NCBI GenBank assembly: GCA_013299055.1
Contig: JAAFKB010000003.1
Span: 28,899 to 92,898, forward strand
Origin: Sphaerotilus sp.
GTDB taxonomy: Bacteria; Pseudomonadota; Gammaproteobacteria; Burkholderiales; Burkholderiaceae_C
Length of the DNA stretch: 64,000 nucleotides
Reading direction: 5' to 3'
Part shown: in pieces, positions 36,315 to 44,070 of the stretch
How the letters are laid out: each line of letters opens with the position of its first letter
How positions within the stretch are numbered: the stretch's first letter is position 1
Made by a program: the position numbers and the translations under genes
Notes under the pieces: model-generated
Databases searched by the model: none
Seen by the model: only the letters and a program-made list of their open reading frames with translations
What the model was told of the DNA's origin: nothing

Positions 36315-38229
36315 GGTCGCGGGGGGGGGCATCGGTCGAACCCTCAGGGGTGGGTGGGGTCAGCGGCAGGGTGATGACGAAATCGGCGCCGCGCGGCAGG
36401 TTGTCGGTGACCGCCATGTGCCCGCCGAGTCGCTCGACCCAGTGCTGGCAGAAGTGGAGCCCCCAGCCGTTGCCGCCGTGGCGGGTCGAGTAGCCGTGCT
36501 CGAACACCTTCTCGCGCAGCGCGACCGGCACGCCCCGGCCCCGGTCACGCACATGGATCTGCACCTGCTGGGTGTCCTCGTCCACGTAGCTCTCGACGCT
36601 GAGCTGGCGGTTGGTCAGCGGGATGTCCTCCATCGCCCAGATGGCGTTGCGCACGAGGTTGCTGATGACCTCGCACAGCGCGAACCGATCGGTCATGACT
36701 GGCGCCAGACCGGCCGAGACACCGTTGTGCAGCACGACGTTCTGTGCGGTGGCGTAGCGGCCTTCCCGCGCCAGCGCGTCCGCCACCGTCTCGCGCAGGC
36801 TCGCCGGCTCGATCGTCGGCTCGCCGCGCAGCCATGGCCGGAAGCGTTGCACGGTGTCGCTCATGTCCTGCGCGGACTGTTCGGCCAGGCGCACGCCTTC
36901 GGCCAGGTGCTCGTGGCGACCGGCCTTCAGTTGGTTCTTGACGCCATCCAGGGCCTGCAGGCAGGCGCTGCTGTGGTTCGAGATCTTGTGCAGCAGCTCG
37001 CCCGACTTTTCACCGAGCAGATGCACCGACAACTGCCGCCCCAACGCCGCATCCATGCTCTCGATGCGGCGCTGGTCCTCCATCTCACGGCTGACGTCGG
37101 TGCTGGCGAGGATCCAGCCCTCGCCGCTGCCGAGGGCGCGTGCGCTGACCTGCGCGGTCCAGCGCGTGCCGTCCGGACGCACGAACGGCACGCGGTAGCC
37201 GCTGGGGCGGGCCTCACCTGCCAGGATGACATGCAGGTGTTCATCCAGCCGGTCGGTGTGGTCCTCGGGCCAGAAGGGGTAGGGGGGGGCCACGCCGATC
37301 AATGCCTCAATGGGCCAGCCCGAGTCGGTGCAGAAGGTCCGGTTGACGTAGGTGAGCCGACCGTCGCGACCCACGACGCGCAGCCCCACGCTGATCGACT
37401 CCTCGATGTTTTTGCGAAAAGCAATCTCGCTGTCCAGGGCCAGCGCGGCGCCTTGACGGGCGGTGATTTCCTCGCGCAGGGTGCGCTGGTAGTCGCGCTG
37501 CGATCGGCCCAGCCAGCGCAGGCTGATCCCCACCAGCCCGACCAGCCCGACCGCCAGCACCGACAGCAGCACCTGCACCTGCCGCACCACACCAGGTGCG
37601 TCGTCGGGGCGGCGGGCCTCTGCAGCCGCCACCGCCGTGCCCACCGCGCTGACCACCTGGTACCGCTGCACCAGCGCCAGCGTCGGCGGCTTGTCAGGCA
37701 GCGTCCACAGCCGGTCGATGAAGGCGCCGGACGGCGTTCGCCGCTCGACCAGGTCACCACGGGCCAGCTCCGCGCGCACGCGGGCCAGCTCGTCAGGGGC
37801 CAGGGCGTTGTCCCGCTCATCGGCCACGCCGTGCAGGTGCCGCTCGGCTTGGCCGCTGTCGAGCCGCAGCAACCAGGTGGCGACCAATCCAGGCTGGGTG
37901 CGGCTGCAACGCTGAGCGGTCGTGGACAAGAACTGCAGGTGGAGGTCGCTGCGGCGCTGGCTCGGGCTCAGTCGGGTCCACTCGGCGATCAGCTCGCGGG
38001 CACAGGCGTCGCCCTCCGGGGTGCTGCGCGGTGTCGTGGGCGGTGCGGCAGGTGGTGTGGTGATCGCCACGGGGGCCACGCGGTTCGGGTCCAGTGGGGC
38101 CGGCAGCAGCTCCCAGATCAAGGCCAGCAGCAGCGTCACCGCGCCCGCCGCCGCCGCCACCGCCAGTCGCTGCAGCCACCGGATGCGCCCTCGCGCTGCG
38201 CCGGTCTCGGATGTCACTTCAGCCCCCAC
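36307..38229 (-). CDS. PAS-domain membrane histidine kinase
   Basis: Sensor kinase of about 640 aa. Two transmembrane segments (about 20-42 and 220-245) bracket a periplasmic domain of about 175 residues, followed by a PAS domain (IGLRVVGRDGRLTYVNRTFC-like core) and a kinase core. The phosphoacceptor helix is probably GELLHKISNHSS, where the usual acidic residue after His is Lys. The ATPase domain has N box NLVRNAIWAM, G1 DRGRGVP and G2 GGNGWGLHF. Start: GTG 38229, six bases after GGGAGG and one base beyond the TAXI stop; the track's ATG at 38271 overlaps the TAXI gene. C8 and C9 tracts lie in the coding strand. Confidence 0.86.
   Translation of the reverse strand: MGAEVTSETGAARGRIRWLQRLAVAAAAGAVTLLLALIWELLPAPLDPNRVAPVAITTPPAAPPTTPRSTPEGDACARELIAEWTRLSPSQRRSDLHLQFLSTTAQRCSRTQPGLVATWLLRLDSGQAERHLHGVADERDNALAPDELARVRAELARGDLVERRTPSGAFIDRLWTLPDKPPTLALVQRYQVVSAVGTAVAAAEARRPDDAPGVVRQVQVLLSVLAVGLVGLVGISLRWLGRSQRDYQRTLREEITARQGAALALDSEIAFRKNIEESISVGLRVVGRDGRLTYVNRTFCTDSGWPIEALIGVAPPYPFWPEDHTDRLDEHLHVILAGEARPSGYRVPFVRPDGTRWTAQVSARALGSGEGWILASTDVSREMEDQRRIESMDAALGRQLSVHLLGEKSGELLHKISNHSSACLQALDGVKNQLKAGRHEHLAEGVRLAEQSAQDMSDTVQRFRPWLRGEPTIEPASLRETVADALAREGRYATAQNVVLHNGVSAGLAPVMTDRFALCEVISNLVRNAIWAMEDIPLTNRQLSVESYVDEDTQQVQIHVRDRGRGVPVALREKVFEHGYSTRHGGNGWGLHFCQHWVERLGGHMAVTDNLPRGADFVITLPLTPPTPEGSTDAPPRDHA
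36321..36329 (-). repeat. C9 homopolymer at kinase/regulator junction
   Basis: Nine consecutive G on the plus strand (C on the coding strand) span the last codons of the kinase, six bases before the regulator ATG. Reading the frames by hand, loss of one C joins the kinase frame to the regulator frame without a stop. Confidence 0.9.
37282..37289 (-). repeat. C8 homopolymer within the kinase PAS-domain region
   Basis: Eight consecutive G on the plus strand (C on the coding strand) in the codons for Ala-Pro-Pro of the sequence GVAPPYPFW. A length change would frameshift the kinase before its catalytic core. Confidence 0.9.
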
Positions 38230-38230
38230 C

Positions 38231-39469
38231 TCAGCCTCCCAGTTGCGAACAGGTGTCGCGCTGCCAGCCACTCACCGAGCGCCGGGCGTCCACCTCCCGC
38301 CATTTGGGATGGTAATTCTGGCGTTTCAGCACCGGCAGTTCCTGCTCGATCACCCGCCCCAGGCGGTGAAGCTGCCGACAGCGGCGCTGCTGGTAGTCGT
38401 TCAGTCGTGGCGAGAAATCGAAGGCCATCAGCAGCGCCCGCACCGCCAGCGTGTCCACCGGCTGCCTCACCCAGGGGTAGTCGCTGTCATCAATGCGGGC
38501 CGTTTCGTAACCGATGTTGTGCGTGGGCAGCGCCAGCGGCAGCAGATGCACGGACTCCAGCGGGTGAGCCGCGTGTTCGCGCAGGGCACTGAGGTTGCGC
38601 AAGGACTTCGCGGGTTTGCCCTCCACGATCACCATCGCGTCGGCATCGCCGGTCAGCACGCTGCACAGCGCCTTGGCGGTCGTCTGCTGGCTGTTCAGGC
38701 TGGCAGGCACCACGTTCGCGGCGAGCAGCAGGTTCTCGGCGGTGTGGCGGCTGCCCTGGGAGGTGGAGGAGGTGACCACGCGCCGCCCGGCCAGGTCCGC
38801 CAGCGTGCGCAGCTCCCTGCGCGCCAGCACATGCACCTCCTCGGCGTACAGCGGCAGCACCAGCCGCAGCGACCCCGTCACCTTGCGATCGTTCGGGTCG
38901 GGCGAACGGGCCAGCCACCCCAGGATGTCCGACTGCGCGAAGCCCAGTGCGGCGTTCTCCTTCGGGTGGGCGAGCTTGTGAAGGTTGTCCAGGCTGCCCA
39001 GCGTCTCGTTGTTGAACAGCGGCACGCCCTGCCGCCGCGCCGCCGTGACCAGGTCATTGCCGATGTGGTGGTAGGTGCCGGTGGCGCTGCCGCTGACCAG
39101 GCCGATCGGGTAGCGCAGTGTCGAGGTGGGCGCCTCGACACTGCGCTGCAAGAGTTCGCCCTCCATCAGTTTGACTATGTCAGTCGAGAGCGTCGTCACG
39201 CAGTCCGTCTGCGTCAGGACGACAGACCCCGCCGCACGGTCGCCGACAGGGGCCGCCGCCGTGGCCAAGGCAGACAGGGTCGGCGCGGACGGCTGCCGCA
39301 GCAGCGCATACGCCCCCGCCAGCAGCCCCACCAGCACCAGCGTGCCGCGCAGCCAGCGGTCGGTGCTCTGCCCCACCGTCAGCCACGGCAGCAGCAGCCC
39401 GATCAGCAGCGCCCCCAGCCCCACGATCAGCAGCGGACTGTTCACCCCCCCGCTCCATCCCATCACCAT
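38231..39469 (-). CDS. Membrane-tethered TAXI-family solute-binding protein
   Basis: Protein of about 412 aa. Two hydrophobic N-terminal helices (about 10-55) anchor a periplasmic-binding-like domain of the TAXI type (TRAP-associated extracytoplasmic immunogenic): GLVSGSATGTYHHIGNDL is the characteristic substrate-loop motif, followed by LGFAQSDIL, RRVVTSSTSQGSRHTAENLL and DADAMVIVEGKP. TRAP-TAXI proteins bind glutamate or similar compounds and normally pair with a fused 4TM-12TM permease; none is present here. The anchor and the kinase starting one base after its stop indicate a sensory role. ATG 39469 is the preferred start, with a GGGAGG 14 bases upstream; an in-frame GTG nearer to that site is possible. 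Confidence 0.83.
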   Translation of the reverse strand: MVMGWSGGVNSPLLIVGLGALLIGLLLPWLTVGQSTDRWLRGTLVLVGLLAGAYALLRQPSAPTLSALATAAAPVGDRAAGSVVLTQTDCVTTLSTDIVKLMEGELLQRSVEAPTSTLRYPIGLVSGSATGTYHHIGNDLVTAARRQGVPLFNNETLGSLDNLHKLAHPKENAALGFAQSDILGWLARSPDPNDRKVTGSLRLVLPLYAEEVHVLARRELRTLADLAGRRVVTSSTSQGSRHTAENLLLAANVVPASLNSQQTTAKALCSVLTGDADAMVIVEGKPAKSLRNLSALREHAAHPLESVHLLPLALPTHNIGYETARIDDSDYPWVRQPVDTLAVRALLMAFDFSPRLNDYQQRRCRQLHRLGRVIEQELPVLKRQNYHPKWREVDARRSVSGWQRDTCSQLGG

Positions 39470-39559
39470 GTCCACCACACCCACCTCCCGGTCCCGCCGC
39501 ATTCGTGAAATTCTCTGCACTCCGACATTCTAGAAGTACGATTTCCGGCGCAGTCACCC

Positions 39560-40374
39560 TTTCGAGACGATCGACATGCCGACATACCCGTACCTGGTAC
39601 CAATGTGGACCTCGTCGCGGGCCAGGTGGTCGAGCTGGAATTCGCCGCTGACCCTGGGCAGAGCGATGTCGATCTCTACCTCTGGTCCGCCGACGGCCAG
39701 CGCATCGTCGGCGCCTCGACCGGCGTGGACAGCCGCTTCGCGTGCGTGCAGGTCACCACCAGTGGCACCTACTTCGTCGATGTCTATGCCCACCGTGGCG
39801 CGTCGATCTACAACCTGCGCATCGGCGCCCCCGGCACGGTCGGCCAGTGTGCCGAGCGCACCACCGCTGCCCGCTTCAACCCCGGCGAGCTGATGGCCCT
39901 GGCCCGCAGCGGTGGCATTACGAACAGATCAACCTGCCAGCGGCCATGACCCGCATCGCCGCGCTGGTCACCAAACCCGCGCTGCGCCCGATCGTGGCGG
40001 CGGCGGGCAACGGCGGCAACGCGCTCGCCGTGGGCACGTGCGCCAACTGCGCGGGCACCATCACCGTCGGCGCCACCAACGCCCAGCGCCAGCCGTCCTT
40101 CGGCCCGCTGCAGGGCACTTCGATGGCCACGCCCCACGTCGCCGGTGTGCTGGCCCTCATGCGCTACCTGCACCCCGGCCTCACCCCGGCGCAGCTCGAC
40201 AGCCTGCTGGCCCAGGGTGCCCTGACCGACGACCTGGGGGCGACCGGCCGCGACACGCAGTACGGCTGGGGGCTCATCAACGCCCGCAAGGCCGTGGATG
40301 CCGCGATCGAGCGGGAAACGGGCATGTCGCCGCAGGGCTTGTCCATCGGCGCCCGCCGGGCCGCTGTGCGCTGA
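39560..40374 (+). pseudogene. Eroded subtilisin-like serine protease (peptidase S8) pseudogene
   Basis: Two fragments in different frames. Fragment one (about 39600-39915, frame 2) encodes a pre-peptidase-like beta domain, VDLVAGQVVELEF ... YFVDVYAHRGASIYNLRIG. Fragment two (about 39916-40374, frame 1) encodes the end of a subtilase: PIVAAAGNGGNALAVG with the oxyanion Asn, then GTSMATPHVAGVLALM with the catalytic Ser. The regions carrying the catalytic Asp and His are missing, the residues between SFGP and LQGTSM appear deleted, and the frame changes near 39915. No intact start codon is evident. It lies beside the TAXI operon and before an AT-rich patch. Confidence 0.75.
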
Positions 40375-40420
40375 ATCTGTGTGTTGCGGGGGTGTCCCGC
40401 CAGCGGCGCGGCGCATGGGT

Positions 40421-40459
40421 TGGCCCATATGGAACGCACGCGCCTCTGCGGGCATCCTG
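40421..40459 (+). repeat. Left copy of TGGCCC-ATATGG-N19-GCATCCTG motif
   Basis: The sequence tggcccatatgg is followed after 19 bases by GCATCCTG. The same pair with the same spacing recurs at 43051. A small GC hairpin (GCGGG-GGTGT-CCCGC) precedes it. The two copies bracket the three orphan genes 40614-43008. Confidence 0.55.
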
Positions 40460-40613
40460 AGTTCAACGAAACCACACCGCGCCCCTCGAATTCAATCCCC
40501 TGCTGATGGGGCGCGACATGCACTCGACGGCGTGGGGTCGGAATCATTTTCTGCTCCGCTGTCCATGGTGCTGCATGGAGGCATGGCGGTCTTGTCTTTA
40601 ACGGAGGCATGAA

Positions 40614-41114
40614 ATGCTTTTTTCATATCGTTGCTCATGGTGGAAAAGCCAAATTAAATGTCACGCCTTCTTGTTCATGTCGATGCTGCTTCTGATGGGT
40701 ATTGCATATTTGGGAAAAGAGGACTTGTTTGTTTTTAGCGAGGAGGATGCATCAAGGGTGAAAAAACTTTTTTCATGGATGCTTGCTCTGTCCGCTTCTT
40801 TCGCGGCCATAGACTTCATCTTGCATTTCAAGGTTTCTGGCGAATGGGAGGTTCAAGTAAGCGAAAGTCATGTCACATGGAAATCCCCTAAGAACCTGGC
40901 GGGTGGAAACAATTTCACAATGAGGGTTGATGAAATTGAATACATCCGCATGGAAAGAAAAAGTGATGCTGAAGGGTATTCGTATAGTTATTACATGAAA
41001 CCAATAAAATCCCCTGAATTTTTCATTTACACCAACTCCTCTGGAGTCCCGATGAATAATTTTTTCGCTGCAATTGAGAAGCTTGGAACTCCCAGCTATT
41101 ATCGCGAAATTTAA
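40614..41114 (+). CDS. Orphan AT-rich membrane protein with C-terminal PH-like region
   Basis: Protein of 166 aa, family not recognised. Two hydrophobic helices (about 18-35 and 52-68) are followed by a cytosolic beta-rich stretch with the pattern of bacterial PH-like domains: WEVQVSESHVTWKSPKN, MRVDEIEYIRMERKS and EFFIYTNSSGVPMNNFFAAIEKL. Codon use is AT-rich, with many AAA, TTT and ATT codons, quite unlike the flanking genes, which suggests recent acquisition. Small membrane proteins of this kind sometimes serve as immunity proteins, but there is no toxin gene beside it, so this is only a possibility. Confidence 0.65.
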   Translation: MLFSYRCSWWKSQIKCHAFLFMSMLLLMGIAYLGKEDLFVFSEEDASRVKKLFSWMLALSASFAAIDFILHFKVSGEWEVQVSESHVTWKSPKNLAGGNNFTMRVDEIEYIRMERKSDAEGYSYSYYMKPIKSPEFFIYTNSSGVPMNNFFAAIEKLGTPSYYREI

Positions 41115-41216
41115 TCCTCTTGAGAATTTCTACTCGACCAAAAACAGCTCGTCATCCCGTCCACCACCCAATAAATCAATTCAGCCTGAGCCAACCCAAT
41201 CCACACAGGAAAAACC

Positions 41217-41738
41217 ATGAGCTTCCATCGCACGACTTTTGCCACCCTTGCGCTTATTTTTCTTGTTCAAGATGCTTTTGCACAGGAACGTCGATTCGGT
41301 GCATGGGCGGTGGGACTGCTGAATGACAAGTCGGGGTCTTATGCCGCCACGGCCAACGAAAGCGATGTCGTCTTTGGGCAGTCCTGCCAAGTGACTGGAG
41401 CCGGTTGTTCCTGGTTTTTGATCCCCAGATACGAATGCACTGTCGGTGGTAATTACACCGTACTTGTCAACTCTGACGCAGGCACAGCTGCTCACACACT
41501 TTCCTGCGCCACGGCCGAAGGCAAAACACACTACAGGTTCAACGACTCAGAACAAATAACAAGTCTTGTCTCGAAATCCTCTGAAATCGCATTCGCCTTT
41601 GCCAAAGCTGGAAGCCAGTTTCAAGTCAGCCGATTTTCCCTCAATGGGTCAAACGATGCACTGACCCTGATGCTCAAGACGGCCACGATCATGGGGCAAA
41701 AAAATAATGGCAGTGGCATGCGGGATCAGGTGCTGTAA
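41217..41738 (+). CDS. Orphan secreted protein of unknown function
   Basis: Protein of 173 aa. The signal peptide (TTFATLALIFLVQDAFA-QE) is clear. The mature part has four to five cysteines (SCQVTGAGCSW, RYECTVGG, HTLSCATAEG), consistent with a disulphide-stabilised periplasmic or secreted beta domain, and the motif RRFGAWAVGLLND faintly resembles IalB-type invasion-associated proteins. I would not assign it to that family. Base composition is lower in G+C than the surroundings. About 100 bases separate it from the preceding orphan gene. Confidence 0.6.
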   Translation: MSFHRTTFATLALIFLVQDAFAQERRFGAWAVGLLNDKSGSYAATANESDVVFGQSCQVTGAGCSWFLIPRYECTVGGNYTVLVNSDAGTAAHTLSCATAEGKTHYRFNDSEQITSLVSKSSEIAFAFAKAGSQFQVSRFSLNGSNDALTLMLKTATIMGQKNNGSGMRDQVL

Positions 41739-41771
41739 GCATGCCTCAACCGAAGAAGGCGTATTGACTGA

Positions 41772-41798
41772 TTTCTGCTTTCTGCTTTCTGCTTTCTG
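41772..41798. repeat. TTTCTGC heptanucleotide tandem repeat
   Basis: Three complete copies of TTTCTGC followed by TTTCTG, in the 295-base non-coding region between two orphan genes. The rest of that region shows no ORF or other feature that I can support. The unit is not a multiple of three and lies about 236 bases before the next start, so it could affect transcription rather than reading frame. Confidence 0.85.
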
Positions 41799-42033
41799 AT
41801 AATCCAGAGAATGGCGGTGTGACGCTCACGCATCATCGGATGCAAGGGCGGAGTCAAGTCAGCAAAATCCTGCTTCTGAAATTATGTGCCATCTCAATTG
41901 CGGCGCATAAACTGGCCGCTTGCAATACGTTGGTGGGCAGTGAACTGCATGGCAGCGACTCTCTCCGCAACGAAATTGCGCACGAAAAATAGATAATATC
42001 TCAAACGGCAATCAAACTTAATTGGGACTGCTT

Positions 42034-43008
42034 ATGTCAGCGACGCTGGAAACTCAGAGATCTGCGAAGCCAGGAAATACTTGGCGCATTGCCTGCGCTT
42101 TGTCATGCGTTGCAGTGTTTGCCTACGCCTTTTATGGAAGCAACCATGCCTTGGGAGAGGGTGTCCCGTATCAGATGGGCTACAACCTCCCCATTGCCGC
42201 CATTCTTTCAGGCGCTTTGCACCTCTTCTTTCGAAAGCGAGAGTCGAGTCAAACAGGCTGGTTAGGTTTTGCGCTCATCTATGCGTCGCTCATTGCCGCT
42301 GCATCCATTGCGGAGAGCCGTCAGAAATCAGAGCTAAGAACCGTGGCGACGGAAATGCAGAATTCGATTTCTGCGATCGACATTTCGGCGTCTTCGAGTC
42401 AATCCACACCGATACCCCCACCCATCACATCAAGCGCCACTGGCGAAGCCGGCAAGATAGATGTTTTGCTGAAAACCGTACTCAACCGAGCAATTTCTCA
42501 GCGGCGAGAGTACATGCTTGAACTGGAGGCAATCGGTTGGCCCAACATCCTGGACGGTTCTCGCCTCAAGAACGACTCGACGTTTGCTCAAAGCCGAACA
42601 ATGGTTCAACAGGCCAAGGACATTGTGGCCAAGTATCGATCACGCACCGACACGCTGTACGCGCAGATGCGCCGCGACATTGAAACGTCTGGCATGGGCA
42701 CAGAATTAAGGCGGGCAACTCTCGCCGTCTTCGATCAGAGATTGAGCCAGGGGATCAGCCAGGCTGCGGAGCTGTGGTCTCTCGAAGAGCAGGTGATCGG
42801 TCACATCGAGAATGGATTGAATCTCCTGGCTGCGCGACATGGCGGATGGACCCTTCAAGAGGGTCAGGTCACGTTTCATCGGCAAAAAGACCTGGATCTG
42901 TTCAATGCCCATCTCAAGAAAGCTGAAGTCATCGCCAGTCAGCAAGAGCAGATGCAAGCTGCATCCTTGCAAAAGGCCAAAGAAGGTATGTCCCAACTTG
43001 GGAAGTGA
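42034..43008 (+). CDS. Orphan membrane protein with long helical C-terminus
   Basis: Protein of 324 aa, family not recognised. Three hydrophobic segments lie in the first 95 residues (IACALSCVAVFAYAFYG; IAAILSGALHLFF; GFALIYASLIAAASIAES). A Ser/Pro-rich linker (about 115-135) leads to a predominantly helical region (about 140-320) with repeated charged heptad-like stretches. The ATG at 42034 is preferred over the TTG used by the track at 42022. G+C content rises through this gene back towards the window average, so its status as foreign DNA is less clear than for the two preceding genes. Confidence 0.6.
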   Translation: MSATLETQRSAKPGNTWRIACALSCVAVFAYAFYGSNHALGEGVPYQMGYNLPIAAILSGALHLFFRKRESSQTGWLGFALIYASLIAAASIAESRQKSELRTVATEMQNSISAIDISASSSQSTPIPPPITSSATGEAGKIDVLLKTVLNRAISQRREYMLELEAIGWPNILDGSRLKNDSTFAQSRTMVQQAKDIVAKYRSRTDTLYAQMRRDIETSGMGTELRRATLAVFDQRLSQGISQAAELWSLEEQVIGHIENGLNLLAARHGGWTLQEGQVTFHRQKDLDLFNAHLKKAEVIASQQEQMQAASLQKAKEGMSQLGK

Positions 43009-43027
43009 TGCGCCACGCCGCCTTGCA

Positions 43028-43053
43028 CCACCCCTGCCGCCCTGCAGGGGTGG
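43028..43053 (+). terminator. Perfect ten-base-pair hairpin after the orphan membrane gene
   Basis: CCACCCCTGC pairs with GCAGGGGTGG across a six-base loop, 20 bases beyond the stop at 43008. There is no T-run, so it may be a rho-assisted terminator, a transcript-end stem or a protein site. It abuts the right copy of the repeated TGGCCC motif. Confidence 0.55.
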
Positions 43054-43090
43054 CCCCATATGGTGTTGACCGGCACTCCCGCGCATCCTG
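43051..43090 (+). repeat. Right copy of TGGCCC(C)ATATGG-N19-GCATCCTG motif
   Basis: tggccccatatgg followed after 19 bases by GCATCCTG and then, like the left copy, GT...ACGA. It lies 44 bases before the start of the next gene, so it could equally be a conserved promoter or operator element. Confidence 0.55.
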
Positions 43091-43133
43091 TGTGTGACGA
43101 CGCGATCCCCGCGTCGCGCACCAGGAGCCGATC

Positions 43134-43889
43134 ATGTCCCCCGCCAACGTCCATGGCCTCGCGACCCGTTCGCCCCCCCGTCCCGGCGCCGTCACCGCGA
43201 CCGATCCCCGTGCCACCCGGCTCGCCGTCCCGCTGACCTGGGCACTCGGCCTCGGCACGGCGCTGGTCGTGGCCCCGGTGATCTTCGTGGTGGTGCAGGG
43301 CATGGCCGGGCTGATGGTGGCCGGCACGCTCGGACTGGCCGGTGTGCAGCTCGCGCCGGTCGTGGCGCTCAAGCTGGCGAACTGGCGGCTGCGGCTGCTG
43401 CAGGGCGAGGCGCGCGGCAACCCGCTGCCGACGCTGGAGAACATGCTCATCGATCGCCGCACCGCGCTCACGCAGGCCAGCATCCAGCTTCAAGGGGCCA
43501 TCGCCCAGATCGACGCCTTCGTCGAACAAGCCCAGGACTTCGCTCGTACCCACCCCGACGCCGCCGCCCGCTGGCTGGAGCGGGCGCAGCAGGCTCAGCA
43601 GCTGCGCGAACAGAAGAAGCGTGCGCTGCGCACCGCCGCCGAATCGGTGGCGGCCTTCGAGCAGGAAGTGGACCGCGCCCGCACCGAGTGGTCGCTGGTC
43701 GAGGCCGAGCGGGCGCTCAGCCACTCGCTCGGCGCCACCCGCGGCGACCCGATGGCGCAACTGCTGGAACGCACGGCGCTGGACAGCGTGCGGCTGCAGA
43801 TGAACCGCGCCTTCGCCAGCCTGGAGACGGAACTGGTGCTCGACCTCAACGCCACCCCCACCACCCACCCACCGGGAGCACGGCCATGA
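43134..43889 (+). CDS. Coiled-coil membrane protein of unknown function
   Basis: Protein of 251 aa. Two adjacent hydrophobic segments (about 30-75, LGLGTALVVAPVIFVVVQGMAGLMVAGTLGLAG) form a hairpin anchor, followed by a long Ala/Gln/Glu-rich helical region (about 90-225, WLERAQQAQQLREQKKRALRTAAESVAAFEQEV) likely to be a coiled coil, loosely like PspA-type proteins. An ACCAGGAG ribosome-binding site precedes the ATG. Its stop overlaps the ATG of the next small gene (ATGA), and both are followed by a TAXI protein gene, so the three form an operon. No specific family recognised. Confidence 0.7.
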   Translation: MSPANVHGLATRSPPRPGAVTATDPRATRLAVPLTWALGLGTALVVAPVIFVVVQGMAGLMVAGTLGLAGVQLAPVVALKLANWRLRLLQGEARGNPLPTLENMLIDRRTALTQASIQLQGAIAQIDAFVEQAQDFARTHPDAAARWLERAQQAQQLREQKKRALRTAAESVAAFEQEVDRARTEWSLVEAERALSHSLGATRGDPMAQLLERTALDSVRLQMNRAFASLETELVLDLNATPTTHPPGARP

Positions 43890-44050
43890 AGTTCCGCGTC
43901 ATCACCTCGCTGCTGCTGGCCGCCGTGCTGGTCGCGCTCTACCTGTGGCAGACCGGCACGGACCCCCAGCCACCCGACTCGACCTCGGCCCCAGCCCCCA
44001 CCCCCGACCAAGGCACCACCCAGGGCCTGGGCCGCGTCAAGATTTTCTGA
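43886..44050 (+). CDS. Small single-span membrane protein (54 aa)
   Basis: Not listed as such in the ORF track, where it is hidden in a longer frame from 43094. The ATG at 43886 overlaps the preceding stop (ATGA). The product starts MKFRVITSLLLAAVLVALYLW, a membrane anchor or signal, followed by a Pro/Ser/Thr-rich periplasmic tail and GLGRVKIF. Close coupling between a coiled-coil membrane protein and a TAXI protein suggests that it is an accessory subunit of a complex. Confidence 0.65.
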   Translation: MKFRVITSLLLAAVLVALYLWQTGTDPQPPDSTSAPAPTPDQGTTQGLGRVKIF

Positions 44051-44070
44051 ATCCTCGCAAGGACACCACC

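Noticed and set aside
41217-41738. Assignment of the secreted orphan to IalB
   Set aside because: Only the FGAW-like segment is similar; cysteine spacing and the rest do not convince.
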